DNA of 38,327 nt from Vulcanimicrobiota bacterium (lineage in GTDB: Bacteria > Vulcanimicrobiota > Vulcanimicrobiia > Vulcanimicrobiales > Vulcanimicrobiaceae), in NCBI GenBank assembly GCA_013036105.1, contig JAAXCX010000017.1, forward strand, positions 1 to 38,327. The letters run 5' to 3'. The notes under the pieces are model-generated. The model searched no databases. It was given only the letters and a program-made list of their open reading frames with translations, and was not told where the DNA came from. A program made the position numbers and the translations under genes. This document shows, piece by piece, positions 9,239 through 18,448 of this stretch (its first letter is position 1; every line of letters begins with the position of its first letter).

Positions 9239-9899
9239 GATCGCGCCGTCGGTCCTTTCAGCCGACTTCGGCCGTATCGCCGAACAGATCGCCGACGTCG
9301 AACGCAACGGCGCGTCTTACGTGCATCTGGACGTCATGGACGGGCGCTTCGTGCCGAATATTACCTGGGGGCCCAAGGTGATTGCCGATCTGCGCAAGCG
9401 CACGTCACTCGTTTTCGACTGCCACCTGATGATCGTGGAGCCCGAGCGGTACGTCGATCGATTCCGCGACGCCGGAGCCGAGATCATTACGTTTCACCTC
9501 GAGGCGACAACGCAGGCGCACCGGCTCTTGGAGCACATCCGGTCGACGGGCGCAAAGTCCGGAATCTCGATATCGCCGCAGACGCCCGTTGCAATGCTGG
9601 AGGACCTTGCGGGAGATTTCGATCTCGCGCTCGTGATGAGCGTGAATCCCGGTTTTGGCGGCCAGCGCTTCATTCCGCACGCGCTCGAAAAGCTTCGCGA
9701 AACCAAAGCGCTGCGCGAGCGCTCGGGGGCAACATTCGAAATCGAAGTGGACGGCGGGATAACCCTTGACAACGTGCGCGGCGCAGCCGAAGCCGGGGCC
9801 GACGTCATCGTGATCGGTTCGGCTATCTTCGATACGCCCGACTGCGGCCGCGCGACGAAGCAGTTTCGCGAACTGCTCGACGGGGCCGCGAGCCGCTGA
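9228..9899 (+). CDS. rpe: Ribulose-phosphate 3-epimerase
   Basis: Interconverts ribulose-5-phosphate and xylulose-5-phosphate in the pentose phosphate/Calvin pathways. It is a TIM barrel of 223 aa with MAVKIAPSVLSADF, HLDVMDGRFVPNITWGP, HLMIVEPERY, MSVNPGFGGQ, EVDGGI and VIGSAIF. The start was taken at ATG 9228 because MAVKIAPSVLSADF is the family N-terminus. The longer frame from 9138 lies inside the PASTA gene. It overlaps the PASTA stop by 11 bp. Confidence 0.96.
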   Translation: MAVKIAPSVLSADFGRIAEQIADVERNGASYVHLDVMDGRFVPNITWGPKVIADLRKRTSLVFDCHLMIVEPERYVDRFRDAGAEIITFHLEATTQAHRLLEHIRSTGAKSGISISPQTPVAMLEDLAGDFDLALVMSVNPGFGGQRFIPHALEKLRETKALRERSGATFEIEVDGGITLDNVRGAAEAGADVIVIGSAIFDTPDCGRATKQFRELLDGAASR

Positions 9900-10822
9900 C
9901 CGCGTTCGAAGACCGGCTCGTCGAAGAGATTCGTCAGCTGGCCGAGCGGTCCGGTGCGAGTGCCATTCTCACCGGTATCGGCGACGACGCGGCGGTTTGG
10001 CAGCCCTCGCGATCGCACCGCAGCGTCGTCACAACCGATGCGTTTGTGGAGAACGTGCACTTCAAGCGCGAGGATTCTCTCGAAAACGCCGGCCGGCGCG
10101 CGATGGCCGCGAGTTTGAGCGACATCGCCGCCATGGGCGCGCGCCCGGTGCTGGCCACGATTTCGCTCGCGCTTCCGGCGGAAAGTGCGCGCGAGGACGC
10201 GCTGGCGCTGTACCGCGGCATCGCCGAATCCGCACACGCGAATGCGTGCGCGATCGCCGGCGGCGATCTTACGCGCGCGCCGCTTGTTGCGCTTGCGGTG
10301 ACGGTCGTCGGCGAGGTGCGCGCCTCAAACGTCAAGTTGCGTTCGGATGCGCGACCGGGCGACGTCGTCGCGGTTACGGGTTCGCTCGGCGCCGCGCGCG
10401 CGGATGGATTCCGCACCGTCTCGTCGCCGCGCATTGCGGAAGGCCGCTGGCTCGCGGCGAGCGCCTCGGTGCATGCCATGATGGATGTGTCGGATGGACT
10501 CTCGACCGATTTGCTGCGCATCTGCGCGCGCTCGAAATGCGGAGCGCTGATCGATCGCGTTCCGGTCGCCGCCGCCGCTCAAGCCGCCGCGCGTGCGGCG
10601 GGAGAAGAGGCGGAGGAGTATGCTCTTGCGGCCGGCGAGGATTACGAACTGCTTATCACCGTGAAAGCGCGAGCGTTCCGCTACGTTGCCGCGCGCTTCC
10701 GGAAACGATTTGGCCGCGATCTCGAACGGATCGGCGTCATGCGCGAGGGCTCGGGAGTTTTCCGGAAGGCCGGAACAGGCGAGAAAGAGGTTGCCGCGAC
10801 CGGCTGGGACCACTTTTCATAA
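9896..10822 (+). CDS. thiL: Thiamine-monophosphate kinase, probable CTG start
   Basis: Phosphorylates TMP to TPP, the last step of thiamine diphosphate synthesis. Family motifs are GIGDDAAVW, VVTTDAFVENVHF, SLSDIAAMGARP, AGGDLTRAP and MMDVSDGLSTDLLRI. The frame from the first canonical start (GTG 10046) would lose the metal-binding GDDAA loop. Upstream residues LTAFEDRLVEEIRQLAERSG match the family N-terminus and begin at CTG 9896, which overlaps the rpe stop (CTGA). No ATG/GTG/TTG exists in frame in that stretch. The CTG start gives 308 aa, a typical length. Confidence 0.9.
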   Translation: MTAFEDRLVEEIRQLAERSGASAILTGIGDDAAVWQPSRSHRSVVTTDAFVENVHFKREDSLENAGRRAMAASLSDIAAMGARPVLATISLALPAESAREDALALYRGIAESAHANACAIAGGDLTRAPLVALAVTVVGEVRASNVKLRSDARPGDVVAVTGSLGAARADGFRTVSSPRIAEGRWLAASASVHAMMDVSDGLSTDLLRICARSKCGALIDRVPVAAAAQAAARAAGEEAEEYALAAGEDYELLITVKARAFRYVAARFRKRFGRDLERIGVMREGSGVFRKAGTGEKEVAATGWDHFS

Positions 10823-10853
10823 CTTCTTCAGACTCTCGGGCAAGATCGTCTGT

Positions 10854-11357
10854 ATGAGCAGAGCCCACTCCCAACCGTTCGCGCCCTCGCTTCCGAGCAT
10901 CAAAATCGCGCAGCCGGCGCGATTGGGCGCGCTTTTCATCGCCGTGGTCCTGGTCGTGGCGGCATTTGCGGCGCTGATCGACATGACGTTGGAAGTCAAC
11001 CGCATGGCGGCGTCGCTCACAACCGTTAACGACGGTTTGCGGACGCTTCACGCAAAGCTCTCGCGCACGAACTCGACGCTGCGTCAGGTGAGCGTGAAAC
11101 TGACCTTGACCAACACGCTGCTGCATTCGACGAACCTGAAGCTCGTCGCGACCAACGAAAAATTGAATCTTACGAACGCGAAGGCGTCCCAATCGATCGT
11201 GTTGTTGCATGGAATGACTGCAGCCGTGGCCAGAACCAACACGCGCTTAGCGCGGACGAACACGAGTTTAGCCGGCATGCAGGCGACGCTGGGCGGGATG
11301 TCGTCGGATATTGGGAGCATGGCGCGCAAGATTACGCACGCCAAGCTGCTGTTCTAG
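10854..11357 (+). CDS. Small membrane-anchored coiled-coil protein
   Basis: 167 aa of unknown function. One membrane helix lies at about residues 27-49 (LGALFIAVVLVVAAFAALIDM). A long helical region rich in Asn, Thr and Leu follows with a heptad-like pattern (TNSTLRQVSVKLTLTNTLL, TNTRLARTNTSLAGM), consistent with a coiled coil outside the membrane. ATG 10854 was chosen because the upstream part of the frame lies over thiL. No family recognised. Confidence 0.6.
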   Translation: MSRAHSQPFAPSLPSIKIAQPARLGALFIAVVLVVAAFAALIDMTLEVNRMAASLTTVNDGLRTLHAKLSRTNSTLRQVSVKLTLTNTLLHSTNLKLVATNEKLNLTNAKASQSIVLLHGMTAAVARTNTRLARTNTSLAGMQATLGGMSSDIGSMARKITHAKLLF

Positions 11358-11366
11358 GGAGTCTGC

Positions 11367-11558
11367 CTAGGCTTTGCGGGTGACGCGCTTGGCGCGTAAG
11401 CAGGCCGCGCAGACCTTCGCCGTGCGATTCGTGCCGCGGTCGCTTATTCTGACCGACTGAAGGTTGGGCAGCCAGCGGCGCTTGGTCTTGTTCATCGCGT
11501 GGCTGACATTGTTGCCGGCCATCGGTCCCTTGCCGCAGACTTCACAGCGTTTTGCCAT
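11367..11558 (-). CDS. rpmB: 50S ribosomal protein L28
   Basis: 63-aa large-subunit protein with [24 protein letters not shown], then [13 protein letters not shown] and [10 protein letters not shown]. Both CxxC pairs (CEVC, CAAC) are kept, so it is the zinc-binding form. Start at 11558: the longer frame to 11597 runs through the promoter. It is convergent with the coiled-coil gene and divergent from fakA. It has its own promoter with almost no leader. Confidence 0.96.
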   Translation of the reverse strand: MAKRCEVCGKGPMAGNNVSHAMNKTKRRWLPNLQSVRISDRGTNRTAKVCAACLRAKRVTRKA

Positions 11559-11568
11559 AACGTTCCGC

Positions 11569-11597
11569 ATAGTACCACGGCCCGGGGGCATTGGCAA
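11569..11597 (-). promoter_or_regulatory. Sigma-70-type promoter of rpmB (possibly leaderless)
   Basis: On the minus strand TTGCCA (11597-11592) and TACTAT (11574-11569) are separated by 17 bp. Transcription would start near 11562, about 4 bases before the rpmB ATG. No Shine-Dalgarno is seen. Confidence 0.6.
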
Positions 11598-11619
11598 TGC
11601 ACACAGAAGGGCGGGCCCG

Positions 11620-13206
11620 ATGGATGTTACCGTCCTTGACGGGCGCGGCTATGCCAAATTTATCGCGGCCGGGTCCTTTTTCGTGCGGAAATACCGCCAG
11701 GTCCTCAATGATTTGAACGTCTTTCCCGTGCCTGACGGGGATACCGGGACCAATATGTACCTGACGGTCAGGCAGGCGGCGGTCGAGGCGGCCAAACACC
11801 GGGACGCTCCCTTGTCGAAGGTAGCCGAAGCGGCGGCTCAGGGCAGCCTGATGGGAGCCCGGGGCAACTCCGGAGTGATCATCTCCCAGATGCTGCGCGG
11901 TTTCGCCCACCATGTACGGCACCGCGACGCGATCGACACGTTCGTTTTTGCGACCGGCATGCGCGAAGCGGTGGGGGCGGCGCGACAAGCTTTGGTGCGT
12001 CCGGTCGAAGGAACCATTCTCAGCGTCGCCGATGCGGCGGCCGAGGCCGCGTACCGTTTGGCTCTCCACGAAAAAGATTTTTACCGGCTGTGCAACGGCG
12101 TGCTGCGCGCCGCGAACGAAGCGCTCGACCGGACGCCCGAGCAGCTGCCCGTATTAAAGGAAGCCGGAGTCGTGGATGCCGGCGGCGCGGGCCTGGTGTA
12201 TTTCCTGGAAGGCGCCCTGCGTTTTCTTCCCGACAGCAAAGTGCACGCGACCGCATTTCCACGCCGGCCGGTGCGGCAGACGGTCTTTACGCCGCAGCAG
12301 CAGGTGGGCGAGCGGAAGTTCTGCACCGAGTTCATTCTCGAAGGCGCGACATGCGCGCCGCTCGATCTGCGTGAAACGCTGCAGCCGCGCGGTGACTCGC
12401 TGATTGTCGCAGGCGTTGCTCCGACGCTGAAAGTTCACATTCACACCGCCGATCCCGACCGCGTCCAAGACGCCGCGGCGAAGTACGGAACGGTTACGCG
12501 TCTGAAGATCGACGACATGGAGCAGCAGCACAACGTGCTGATCGATGCGCCGCCGCCCCCCTATTCCGTGGTCGCCGTCGTCCCGGGTTTGGGTTTCGAA
12601 CGCATCGTGCGGGAACTCGGCGTTGAAGTGCCGCTCGTGACGCAGAAAAACCCCAGCGTGAGAGATTTTCTTCTCGCGATCAATTCGTGTTTGTCGCCTG
12701 AGGTGTATCTGTTTGTCAACGACAACAATGCGGCGCTCGCGGCGCAAGAAGCGGTGAAGCTGAGCGGCCGCGCGGTTCGGGTTCTGCCGACTCGCGACAT
12801 CGTGGCGGGAATCGCCGGACTTTTTGCGATGCGATCGGGAAACGGGCGCGTCCGGACGCCCGAGGAGATCATGGCGGCCGCTATGCACCCGCGAAGCGCG
12901 CAAGTCTTCTTCGCCGGGAAGGACGCAACGCTCGGTGGAACGACCGTCGCACGCGGGAAGCCGGCCGCGGCGAGCGGCGGCGGCCTGTATGCCGGAAAGT
13001 CGCTCGCGGATGCGGCGGCGTCGGCCTTGGATGCAATGGGCGCACGAGACGGAGGGTTGATCACCGTGTACTACGGCGGCGCGCAAAAGGAACGCGACGC
13101 ACAACACCTGGCCGAACGCCTGCGGACTGCGTTTCCGTCCGCCGAAATCGAATACTATTTCGGCGGTCAGCGCGACGTCGAGTTTTGGATTTCGCGCGAT
13201 GAATAA
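11620..13206 (+). CDS. fakA: Fatty acid kinase catalytic subunit FakA (DAK2 domain)
   Basis: 528-aa protein of the FakA/YloV family. It phosphorylates fatty acids held by a FakB (DegV) protein, feeding acyl-phosphate to PlsX/PlsY. The N-terminal DAK2/DhaL domain shows [15 protein letters not shown] (D39, D41 as likely Mg/ATP ligands), [12 protein letters not shown] and [13 protein letters not shown]. The rest is the family C-terminal region with HIHTADP and [14 protein letters not shown] 11620 has AGAAGGG upstream. The frame upstream of it lies over rpmB and was rejected. It overlaps plsX by 8 bp, and a FakB gene follows plsX. Confidence 0.92.
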   Translation: MDVTVLDGRGYAKFIAAGSFFVRKYRQVLNDLNVFPVPDGDTGTNMYLTVRQAAVEAAKHRDAPLSKVAEAAAQGSLMGARGNSGVIISQMLRGFAHHVRHRDAIDTFVFATGMREAVGAARQALVRPVEGTILSVADAAAEAAYRLALHEKDFYRLCNGVLRAANEALDRTPEQLPVLKEAGVVDAGGAGLVYFLEGALRFLPDSKVHATAFPRRPVRQTVFTPQQQVGERKFCTEFILEGATCAPLDLRETLQPRGDSLIVAGVAPTLKVHIHTADPDRVQDAAAKYGTVTRLKIDDMEQQHNVLIDAPPPPYSVVAVVPGLGFERIVRELGVEVPLVTQKNPSVRDFLLAINSCLSPEVYLFVNDNNAALAAQEAVKLSGRAVRVLPTRDIVAGIAGLFAMRSGNGRVRTPEEIMAAAMHPRSAQVFFAGKDATLGGTTVARGKPAAASGGGLYAGKSLADAAASALDAMGARDGGLITVYYGGAQKERDAQHLAERLRTAFPSAEIEYYFGGQRDVEFWISRDE

Positions 13207-14212
13207 CGCGCGCCCCCGCATCGTGATCGACGCAATGGGAGGCGATCATGCTCCGACTGAGATCGTCGCAGGCACGCTGTTGGCGGCACAAAGCGATTAC
13301 GCCGACCTCACCCTGGCGGGCGACGAAGCGCAGATAAAGCCGCTGCTGCGCGGAGCGGCGGCTTCCCGGATTGCAATTTTGCACGCGCCGAAAAACGTAC
13401 CGATGGACATGCACGCGTCGCAGGCGCTGCGGATCGCCGCCGAGACGTCGCTGGGCGTCGCGGTTGAAGCGGTGAAAGACGGCCGGGCCGACGCCGTGGT
13501 TTCGGCCGGCAACAGCGCGGCTTTCCTGGGAATCGCTCTGGTCAAACTCCGACCGATCGCGGGCATCGCGCGTCCGGCCATCGCAACGGTCTGGCCCGCA
13601 CTCAACGGGCCGATGGTGCTGCTCGATTCTGGCGCAAACGTCGACTGCCGCCCCGAGTGGCTCGAGCAATTCGGCATCATGGGATCGTCCTACGCCAAAG
13701 CCGTGCTGAAGATCGCCAATCCGCGCGTCGCGATTCTTTCGATCGGCGAGGAGCGCTCCAAAGGCAACGCGCAAGTGCTCGAGGCCGCCAAGCTGCTCGA
13801 ACGCGCGCCGATCAATTTCATCGGGAACGTAGAAGGCAAAGATCTCTTCCACAACGCGGCGGATGTGGTGGTTGTTGACGGCTTCGTCGGCAACGTCGTG
13901 CTCAAAATGGGCGAAGGGCTGATCGGCGATCTCGGGAAGGTGATTCGCGAGACGATTCTGGGCGGAAACTTCGTCACGAAAATCGGCGCCGCGCTCGTGG
14001 CGCCCGCGCTGCGCGGCTTGCGGCGAAAATTCGACTACGAGGAGTACGGCGGAGCGCCGCTGCTCGGGTTGCGCGGAAACTGCATTGTCACCCACGGGCG
14101 CGCGACGCGCAACGCGATCAGGGGCGCCATACGCGTTGCCGCCGACGAAGTGCGTAACGACGTCGTCGGCAAGATCAGCGATCTCGTTACACCGGATCCT
14201 ACCGAGGTTTAG
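13199..14212 (+). CDS. plsX: Phosphate acyltransferase PlsX
   Basis: Converts acyl-ACP and phosphate to acyl-phosphate, the acyl donor for glycerol-3-phosphate acylation. 337 aa with IVIDAMGGDHAPTEIV at the N-terminus, SAGNSAAFLGIAL, LDSGANVDCRPEWLEQF, GEERSKGN, FIGNVEGKD, VVVDGFVGNVVLKMGEG and YGGAPLLGLRG. It sits between the two subunits of the fatty acid kinase. Exogenous and ACP-bound acyl groups could therefore both enter the acyl-phosphate pool from one operon. Confidence 0.96.
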   Translation: MNNARPRIVIDAMGGDHAPTEIVAGTLLAAQSDYADLTLAGDEAQIKPLLRGAAASRIAILHAPKNVPMDMHASQALRIAAETSLGVAVEAVKDGRADAVVSAGNSAAFLGIALVKLRPIAGIARPAIATVWPALNGPMVLLDSGANVDCRPEWLEQFGIMGSSYAKAVLKIANPRVAILSIGEERSKGNAQVLEAAKLLERAPINFIGNVEGKDLFHNAADVVVVDGFVGNVVLKMGEGLIGDLGKVIRETILGGNFVTKIGAALVAPALRGLRRKFDYEEYGGAPLLGLRGNCIVTHGRATRNAIRGAIRVAADEVRNDVVGKISDLVTPDPTEV

Positions 14213-14218
14213 CAGCTC

Positions 14219-15067
14219 GTGGCTGTTGGAATCGTCACCGACAGCACGTCGGACATCGAACCGCAGCTTGCGGATCGCCTAGGCATAACGGTCGTTCCTC
14301 TCTTCGTTATTTGGGGCGACCGCAGCTACCGCGACTACGTCGATCTGAGCCGCCGGGAGTTTTACCGGCGGTTGGCATCCGAAGCCGAATTGCCGAAAAC
14401 CTCTCAGCCCTCGCCGCAAATGTTCGAAGACGCATTCGCGCTGCTCGCGAACGCCGGCCAAGAGATCGTCTGCATAACGATCAGCTCCAAACTTTCCGGT
14501 ACGGTAAACGCCGCGCGCGCGGCCGCCGGCCGGTTCGAAGGCGCGAGCATCACCGTTTTTGATTCGCTGAGCGTGGCCGGCGGCTTGGGCATGCAAGCTC
14601 GCATCGCCAACGACTTGGCCAAGAGCGGAGCGCGAACGGATCAGATTGTGAGGGCGCTCGAAAACGAGCGGCGCGCGCAACGGCTGTACGCATGCATTCC
14701 CGATCTCTCGCACGTCGTGCGAACCGGGCGGATTGGAAAAGCGCAAGCGGCGATCGGAACGTTGATGAAGATCGTGCCGGTCATTTCGCTGCACGACGGT
14801 GAGGTTGTCGCTGAGGCCCAAGTCCGGACGTTTGCGCGGGCCGAAGAGACGATGATCGACTTAGCGCTCAAGAACGTGCGCGACATTGCTGACGGGCGTT
14901 TCTTGGTCATGCACACCAACGCGCCGGATCTTGCCGAGAACGTGCGCGGCCGGCTCGTTCACCGCTTCGCCGGCGTCAAACCAAAACTGTTGGAAGTGCT
15001 TGAAGCGGGCCCGGTCATCGCTACGCACGGCGGTCCCGGGGCGGTCGGAGTTTTTTCCGCGCAATGA
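14219..15067 (+). CDS. fakB: DegV family fatty-acid-binding protein (FakB)
   Basis: 282-aa DegV/FakB protein that presents a fatty acid to FakA. Motifs are GIVTDSTSDI, KTSQPSPQMF, ISSKLSGTVNAARAAAGRF, FDSLSVAGGLGMQ and GRIGKAQAAIGTLMKIVPVI. Start GTG 14219 lies 6 bp after plsX and the stop overlaps hemW (ATGA). The adjacent FakA and PlsX support the FakB reading over a generic DegV. Confidence 0.92.
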   Translation: MAVGIVTDSTSDIEPQLADRLGITVVPLFVIWGDRSYRDYVDLSRREFYRRLASEAELPKTSQPSPQMFEDAFALLANAGQEIVCITISSKLSGTVNAARAAAGRFEGASITVFDSLSVAGGLGMQARIANDLAKSGARTDQIVRALENERRAQRLYACIPDLSHVVRTGRIGKAQAAIGTLMKIVPVISLHDGEVVAEAQVRTFARAEETMIDLALKNVRDIADGRFLVMHTNAPDLAENVRGRLVHRFAGVKPKLLEVLEAGPVIATHGGPGAVGVFSAQ

Positions 15068-16191
15068 CCGGCGTCTACGTGCATTTGCCGTTTTGTCCGT
15101 ACATTTGCCCGTACTGCGATTTTGCAAAGTGGCCGCATAAACAGAGCGCGGCACGGCAGTACCTCGACGCGCTGCACGGTGAGATCGATTCGGCCGCCCC
15201 CGGCGCGGGCGAGCACACGGTATTTCTCGGAGGCGGAACGCCGAACACGTACGCGGCGGACGAGATCGCGGATCTTCTGGCGCGTATCGCATCCAAATTT
15301 CCGCCCGCACGCTCACCCGAAGTGACGATCGAACTGAACCCGGAACTGGTAACGGCGGAAGCCGTAAAGGTCTATGCGGCTGCGGGCGTGACGAGAATAT
15401 CTATCGGCGTGCAATCTTTTGTGGAGCCGGAGATCCGGACGCTCGGAAGACGCCACAATGCGGCGCAGGTCGCTTCCGCCGTGGCTGCCGCTCGATCGGC
15501 CGGAATGGGCAGCGTAAGTCTCGATCTGATCTTCGCCGTTCCGGGGCAGACCATCGCGAGCTGGCGGGTCTCGTTGGAAGCCGCGATCGCGCTTGCACCG
15601 GATCATGTTTCCGCCTACGGTCTGACAGTCGAAGACGGAACTCCGTACGCGCAGTGGCGCGATCGAGAGCCCGCGCTTTTCCCCGATCAGGATGTGGAAG
15701 GCGATCTCTACGAGACGGCGATTGACGTGCTGGAGGCGGCGGGCTTCGAACACTATGAGATCAGCAACTTCGCGCGCCCGGGTCATCGCTGCGCGCACAA
15801 TGCAAACTACTGGGCGAACGGCGAGTACATCGGATTCGGCGTCGGCGCCGCGTCCTACCGCGGCGGCGTGCGTTCGACACACACGCGCGACTTGGAATCA
15901 TACGTTTCCGCGGCGTCCCAGGGACGCCGTATTCCCGGCCACTCCGAGCGTCTCGAAGGAGCGCAGCGAGCGGGCGAGGCCGTGATGCTGGCGCTGCGCA
16001 CGGCGCAGGGGCTGTCGTTTGCAGCCTTCAAAGAGCGTTACGGGTTGGAATTCTTGGATTACTACGCTTCAATCGTCGAGCCGCATCGCGCGGCCGGACT
16101 GCTCGAAGTCGACGCCGCCGGCGCGCGGCTGACCAGGCGCGGTAGATTCGTAGCCAACGACATATGCGCAACGTTCATAACACTTCCTTAG
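15064..16191 (+). CDS. hemW: Radical SAM HemW-like protein
   Basis: 375-aa radical SAM protein of the HemN/HemW family. The cluster motif is C11-C15-C18 (FCPYICPYCDF). Also present are FLGGGTPNTY, ELNPE, RISIGVQSF, SLDLIFAVPGQT, VSAYGLTVEDGTPY, HYEISNFARPGHRCAHNANYW and GFGVGAASY. HemW proteins are heme chaperones. The first motif is CX3CXXC followed directly by D, without the extra Cys of true HemN oxygen-independent coproporphyrinogen oxidases, so HemW is preferred. It overlaps fakB by 4 bp and the PIN/TRAM gene by 28 bp. Confidence 0.92.
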   Translation: MTGVYVHLPFCPYICPYCDFAKWPHKQSAARQYLDALHGEIDSAAPGAGEHTVFLGGGTPNTYAADEIADLLARIASKFPPARSPEVTIELNPELVTAEAVKVYAAAGVTRISIGVQSFVEPEIRTLGRRHNAAQVASAVAAARSAGMGSVSLDLIFAVPGQTIASWRVSLEAAIALAPDHVSAYGLTVEDGTPYAQWRDREPALFPDQDVEGDLYETAIDVLEAAGFEHYEISNFARPGHRCAHNANYWANGEYIGFGVGAASYRGGVRSTHTRDLESYVSAASQGRRIPGHSERLEGAQRAGEAVMLALRTAQGLSFAAFKERYGLEFLDYYASIVEPHRAAGLLEVDAAGARLTRRGRFVANDICATFITLP

Positions 16192-17267
16192 GCCCGCACG
16201 TCGCCGCCGCGATCCTGCGCGCCGTTTTTGCCGTCGTTTTTACCGTTACCGGATTCCTCTTGGGCCGCGAAGCGTACGTCTATCTGGTCGCGCCTCATTT
16301 TGCCGCCGAGAGCTTGCAGCTCGCGTTTACGATTGGCGTCCCGCTCGCGGGCGCGCTGCTCGGGCTCTTCGTGGCGCCGGTCGCGCAAAGCGTCTTCGAA
16401 AAAGAACTCAACGCGATCGAGCGCGCCATCGAACGGCTCGCTCCATACGAGATCGCCGGCGGGGCGATCGGCTTGATCGCCGGACTCGTGATCGCCTTTC
16501 TGATCCGCAGCGTCGTCTTCGAATTCATCTCGACCACCGGCCGGTCTGGAAGTTATGTCGCCATCCTGCTCTACATCGTGCTCAGCGTGTTCTTCGCGTA
16601 CTTGGGAGCGCGTGTGGGCTCGCGGAAAATCGTACCGCTTTCGCTGGCGGGAGCCCATGCAGGCGGCAATATTCCGAAAATCATCGACACTTCGATCATC
16701 GTCGACGGCCGCATCGTCGAGATCTTGCAGGCTGGATTTCTCGAAGGTCCGTTCATCCTTCCCCGTTTCATTCTACGCGAGCTGCAAGCAGTCGCCGATT
16801 CCGCCGACGCGCTCAAGCGGACGCGCGGACGACGCGGGCTGGAGGTGCTGAACCGGCTGCAAGAGCTCGGTTCGCTGGAAATCAGTGAAATCGATTACGA
16901 CGGCGTCCGTGAAGCCGATGCGAAGCTGGTGCGGCTGGCGCGCGAACTGGGCGGCAAACTCGTCACCAACGATTACAATCTCAACCGCGTCGCGCACGTC
17001 GAAGGCGTCGCGGTGCTCAACGTCAACGAGCTCGCAAACGCGGTCAAACCGGTCGTGCTCCCGGGAGAAGAATTGCACATTGCCGTGATACGCGACGGCA
17101 AGGAGCCCCATCAAGGCGTCGGCTACCTCGACGACGGCACGATGATCGTGGTCGAAAACGGACGGCCGCTGATTGGCGAATCGACCGACGTCGTGGTGAC
17201 GAGCGTTCTGCAAACCGTAGCAGGCCGCATGATCTTTGCGAAAGCGCGAAAGGAGATGCAGCACTGA
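16164..17267 (+). CDS. yacL: Membrane PIN/TRAM domain protein (YacL-type)
   Basis: 367 aa. Four membrane helices lie at about 14-34, 52-74, 98-116 and 129-147. They are followed by a PIN nuclease-like domain (KIIDTSIIVDGRI with D175 and D181, LPRFILREL, GRRGLEVLNRL, TNDYNLNRVA with D270) and a C-terminal TRAM domain (GEELHIAVIRDGKEPHQGVGYLDDGTMIVVE). PIN suggests RNA cleavage at the membrane, and TRAM suggests RNA binding. It precedes ispD as yacL does in Firmicutes. Start 16164 overlaps hemW. Confidence 0.9.
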   Translation: MRNVHNTSLGPHVAAAILRAVFAVVFTVTGFLLGREAYVYLVAPHFAAESLQLAFTIGVPLAGALLGLFVAPVAQSVFEKELNAIERAIERLAPYEIAGGAIGLIAGLVIAFLIRSVVFEFISTTGRSGSYVAILLYIVLSVFFAYLGARVGSRKIVPLSLAGAHAGGNIPKIIDTSIIVDGRIVEILQAGFLEGPFILPRFILRELQAVADSADALKRTRGRRGLEVLNRLQELGSLEISEIDYDGVREADAKLVRLARELGGKLVTNDYNLNRVAHVEGVAVLNVNELANAVKPVVLPGEELHIAVIRDGKEPHQGVGYLDDGTMIVVENGRPLIGESTDVVVTSVLQTVAGRMIFAKARKEMQH

Positions 17268-17974
17268 TGCGCCGTCCGCCGTCGTGGACTGCTATCGTTG
17301 TTGCGGCGGGTCGCGGAACGCGATTCGGCCGGCCCAAGCAGTTGCTTGAAATCGCCGGGACCCCGATGCTCGCATGGTCGATTCGAACGCTTGCGGAGAT
17401 GCCTGAAGTTGACGCGATGGTGATCGTTACCGAAAGTGAATGGCTGACCGAGATCTCGTCGGTAGCAGCGGATGCGGGCGGAACGAAGTGTTCGGCGGTG
17501 GTGCCCGGCGGGGCAACGCGCCAGGCCAGCGTCTACGAGGGATTGCGATCCGTTTCCGGCGGATGCGATGCCGTGCTCGTGCACGATGGCGCGCGCCCGC
17601 TCATTAACGCCGAGATCGTCCGCAACGGTATGCAGGTCATCGGCGACGGATACGCCAGTTTGCTGGCGGTCCCGGTGGTCGATACGGTCAAAATCGTGGA
17701 ACCTCATTCGCGCGTCGTGAAGGAAACGTCGCCGCGCGAGCGCCTTTGGGCGGCACAGACGCCGCAATTCGCCACGCTATCCGACATGCGTTTGGCGCAC
17801 GAAGCCGCCCGCCGCGATCACGTTTCCGCCACCGACGATGCGATGCTGCTCGAGCGTATCGGCGTGACCGTCCAGATCGTGCCGGGCTCTCCCGACAACT
17901 TCAAAGTGACGCTTCCCGAGGACTTAGCGCGTGCCGAGGATATTTTACGGCGCCGCTTTGCGGACGCCCGCTGA
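17267..17974 (+). CDS. ispD: 2-C-methyl-D-erythritol 4-phosphate cytidylyltransferase
   Basis: Third MEP-pathway step: MEP + CTP gives CDP-ME. 235 aa with the nucleotide-binding loop AAGRGTRFGRPKQ (residues 13-25), VVPGGATRQASVYEGL, VLVHDGARPL, VVDTVKIV, RLWAAQTPQF and VPGSPDNFKVTLPEDLARAE. ATG 17267 shares a base with the yacL stop (TGATG), and the ispD stop does the same with ispF. Confidence 0.96.
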   Translation: MRRPPSWTAIVVAAGRGTRFGRPKQLLEIAGTPMLAWSIRTLAEMPEVDAMVIVTESEWLTEISSVAADAGGTKCSAVVPGGATRQASVYEGLRSVSGGCDAVLVHDGARPLINAEIVRNGMQVIGDGYASLLAVPVVDTVKIVEPHSRVVKETSPRERLWAAQTPQFATLSDMRLAHEAARRDHVSATDDAMLLERIGVTVQIVPGSPDNFKVTLPEDLARAEDILRRRFADAR

Positions 17975-18447
17975 TGCGCGCCGGATTCGGCTTCGACGCG
18001 CATCGCCTGGAGGCCGGACGCAAATTCGTTCTTGGCGGCGTGCATATCGAAAACGATCGCGGCGCCGCCGGACACTCGGACGCCGACGTGCTTGCCCATG
18101 CGGTCAGCGATGCAATTTTGGGCGCCGCTGCCATCGGCGACCTTGGCGGACGCTTTCCGGCGACGGATGCGCGTTGGAAAGACGCCGATTCGCTCGATCT
18201 TTTGGCGCAGTGCGCGGCGGACGTGCAGCGCGCCGGCTATTCCATTCAAAATGTGGATGCGACGATCGTGCTGGAGTCGCCGCGGCTAGCGCCGTTTGTC
18301 GACCGTATGCGGGAAAATCTCGCGCGCAGCTTAGGTATCTCCACCGGCCAAGTCAGCGTCAAAGCGAAAAGTAGCGAAGGTCTGGGCTACACCGGCGACG
18401 GCACGGGCATTGCCGCTTCCGCGGTCGCCCTGATCGAAACGCTGTAA
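17974..18447 (+). CDS. ispF: 2-C-methyl-D-erythritol 2,4-cyclodiphosphate synthase
   Basis: Fifth MEP-pathway step, a trimeric zinc enzyme. 157 aa with GFGFDAHRLEAGRKFVLGGV (D8, H10 metal ligands), GHSDADVLAHAVSDAILGAAAIGDLGGRFP (H42 third ligand) and the C-terminal VSVKAKSSEGLGYTG. Start ATG 17974 overlaps the ispD stop. The frame upstream lies over ispD. Confidence 0.97.
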   Translation: MRAGFGFDAHRLEAGRKFVLGGVHIENDRGAAGHSDADVLAHAVSDAILGAAAIGDLGGRFPATDARWKDADSLDLLAQCAADVQRAGYSIQNVDATIVLESPRLAPFVDRMRENLARSLGISTGQVSVKAKSSEGLGYTGDGTGIAASAVALIETL

Positions 18448-18448
18448 C

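Noticed and set aside
11464-11619. N-terminal extension of FakA
   Set aside because: It lies antisense over rpmB, and ATG 11620 has a ribosome site and the family start.
13061-14095. Minus-strand open frame of 344 codons over plsX
   Set aside because: Antisense to a complete plsX; no recognisable domain or ribosome site.
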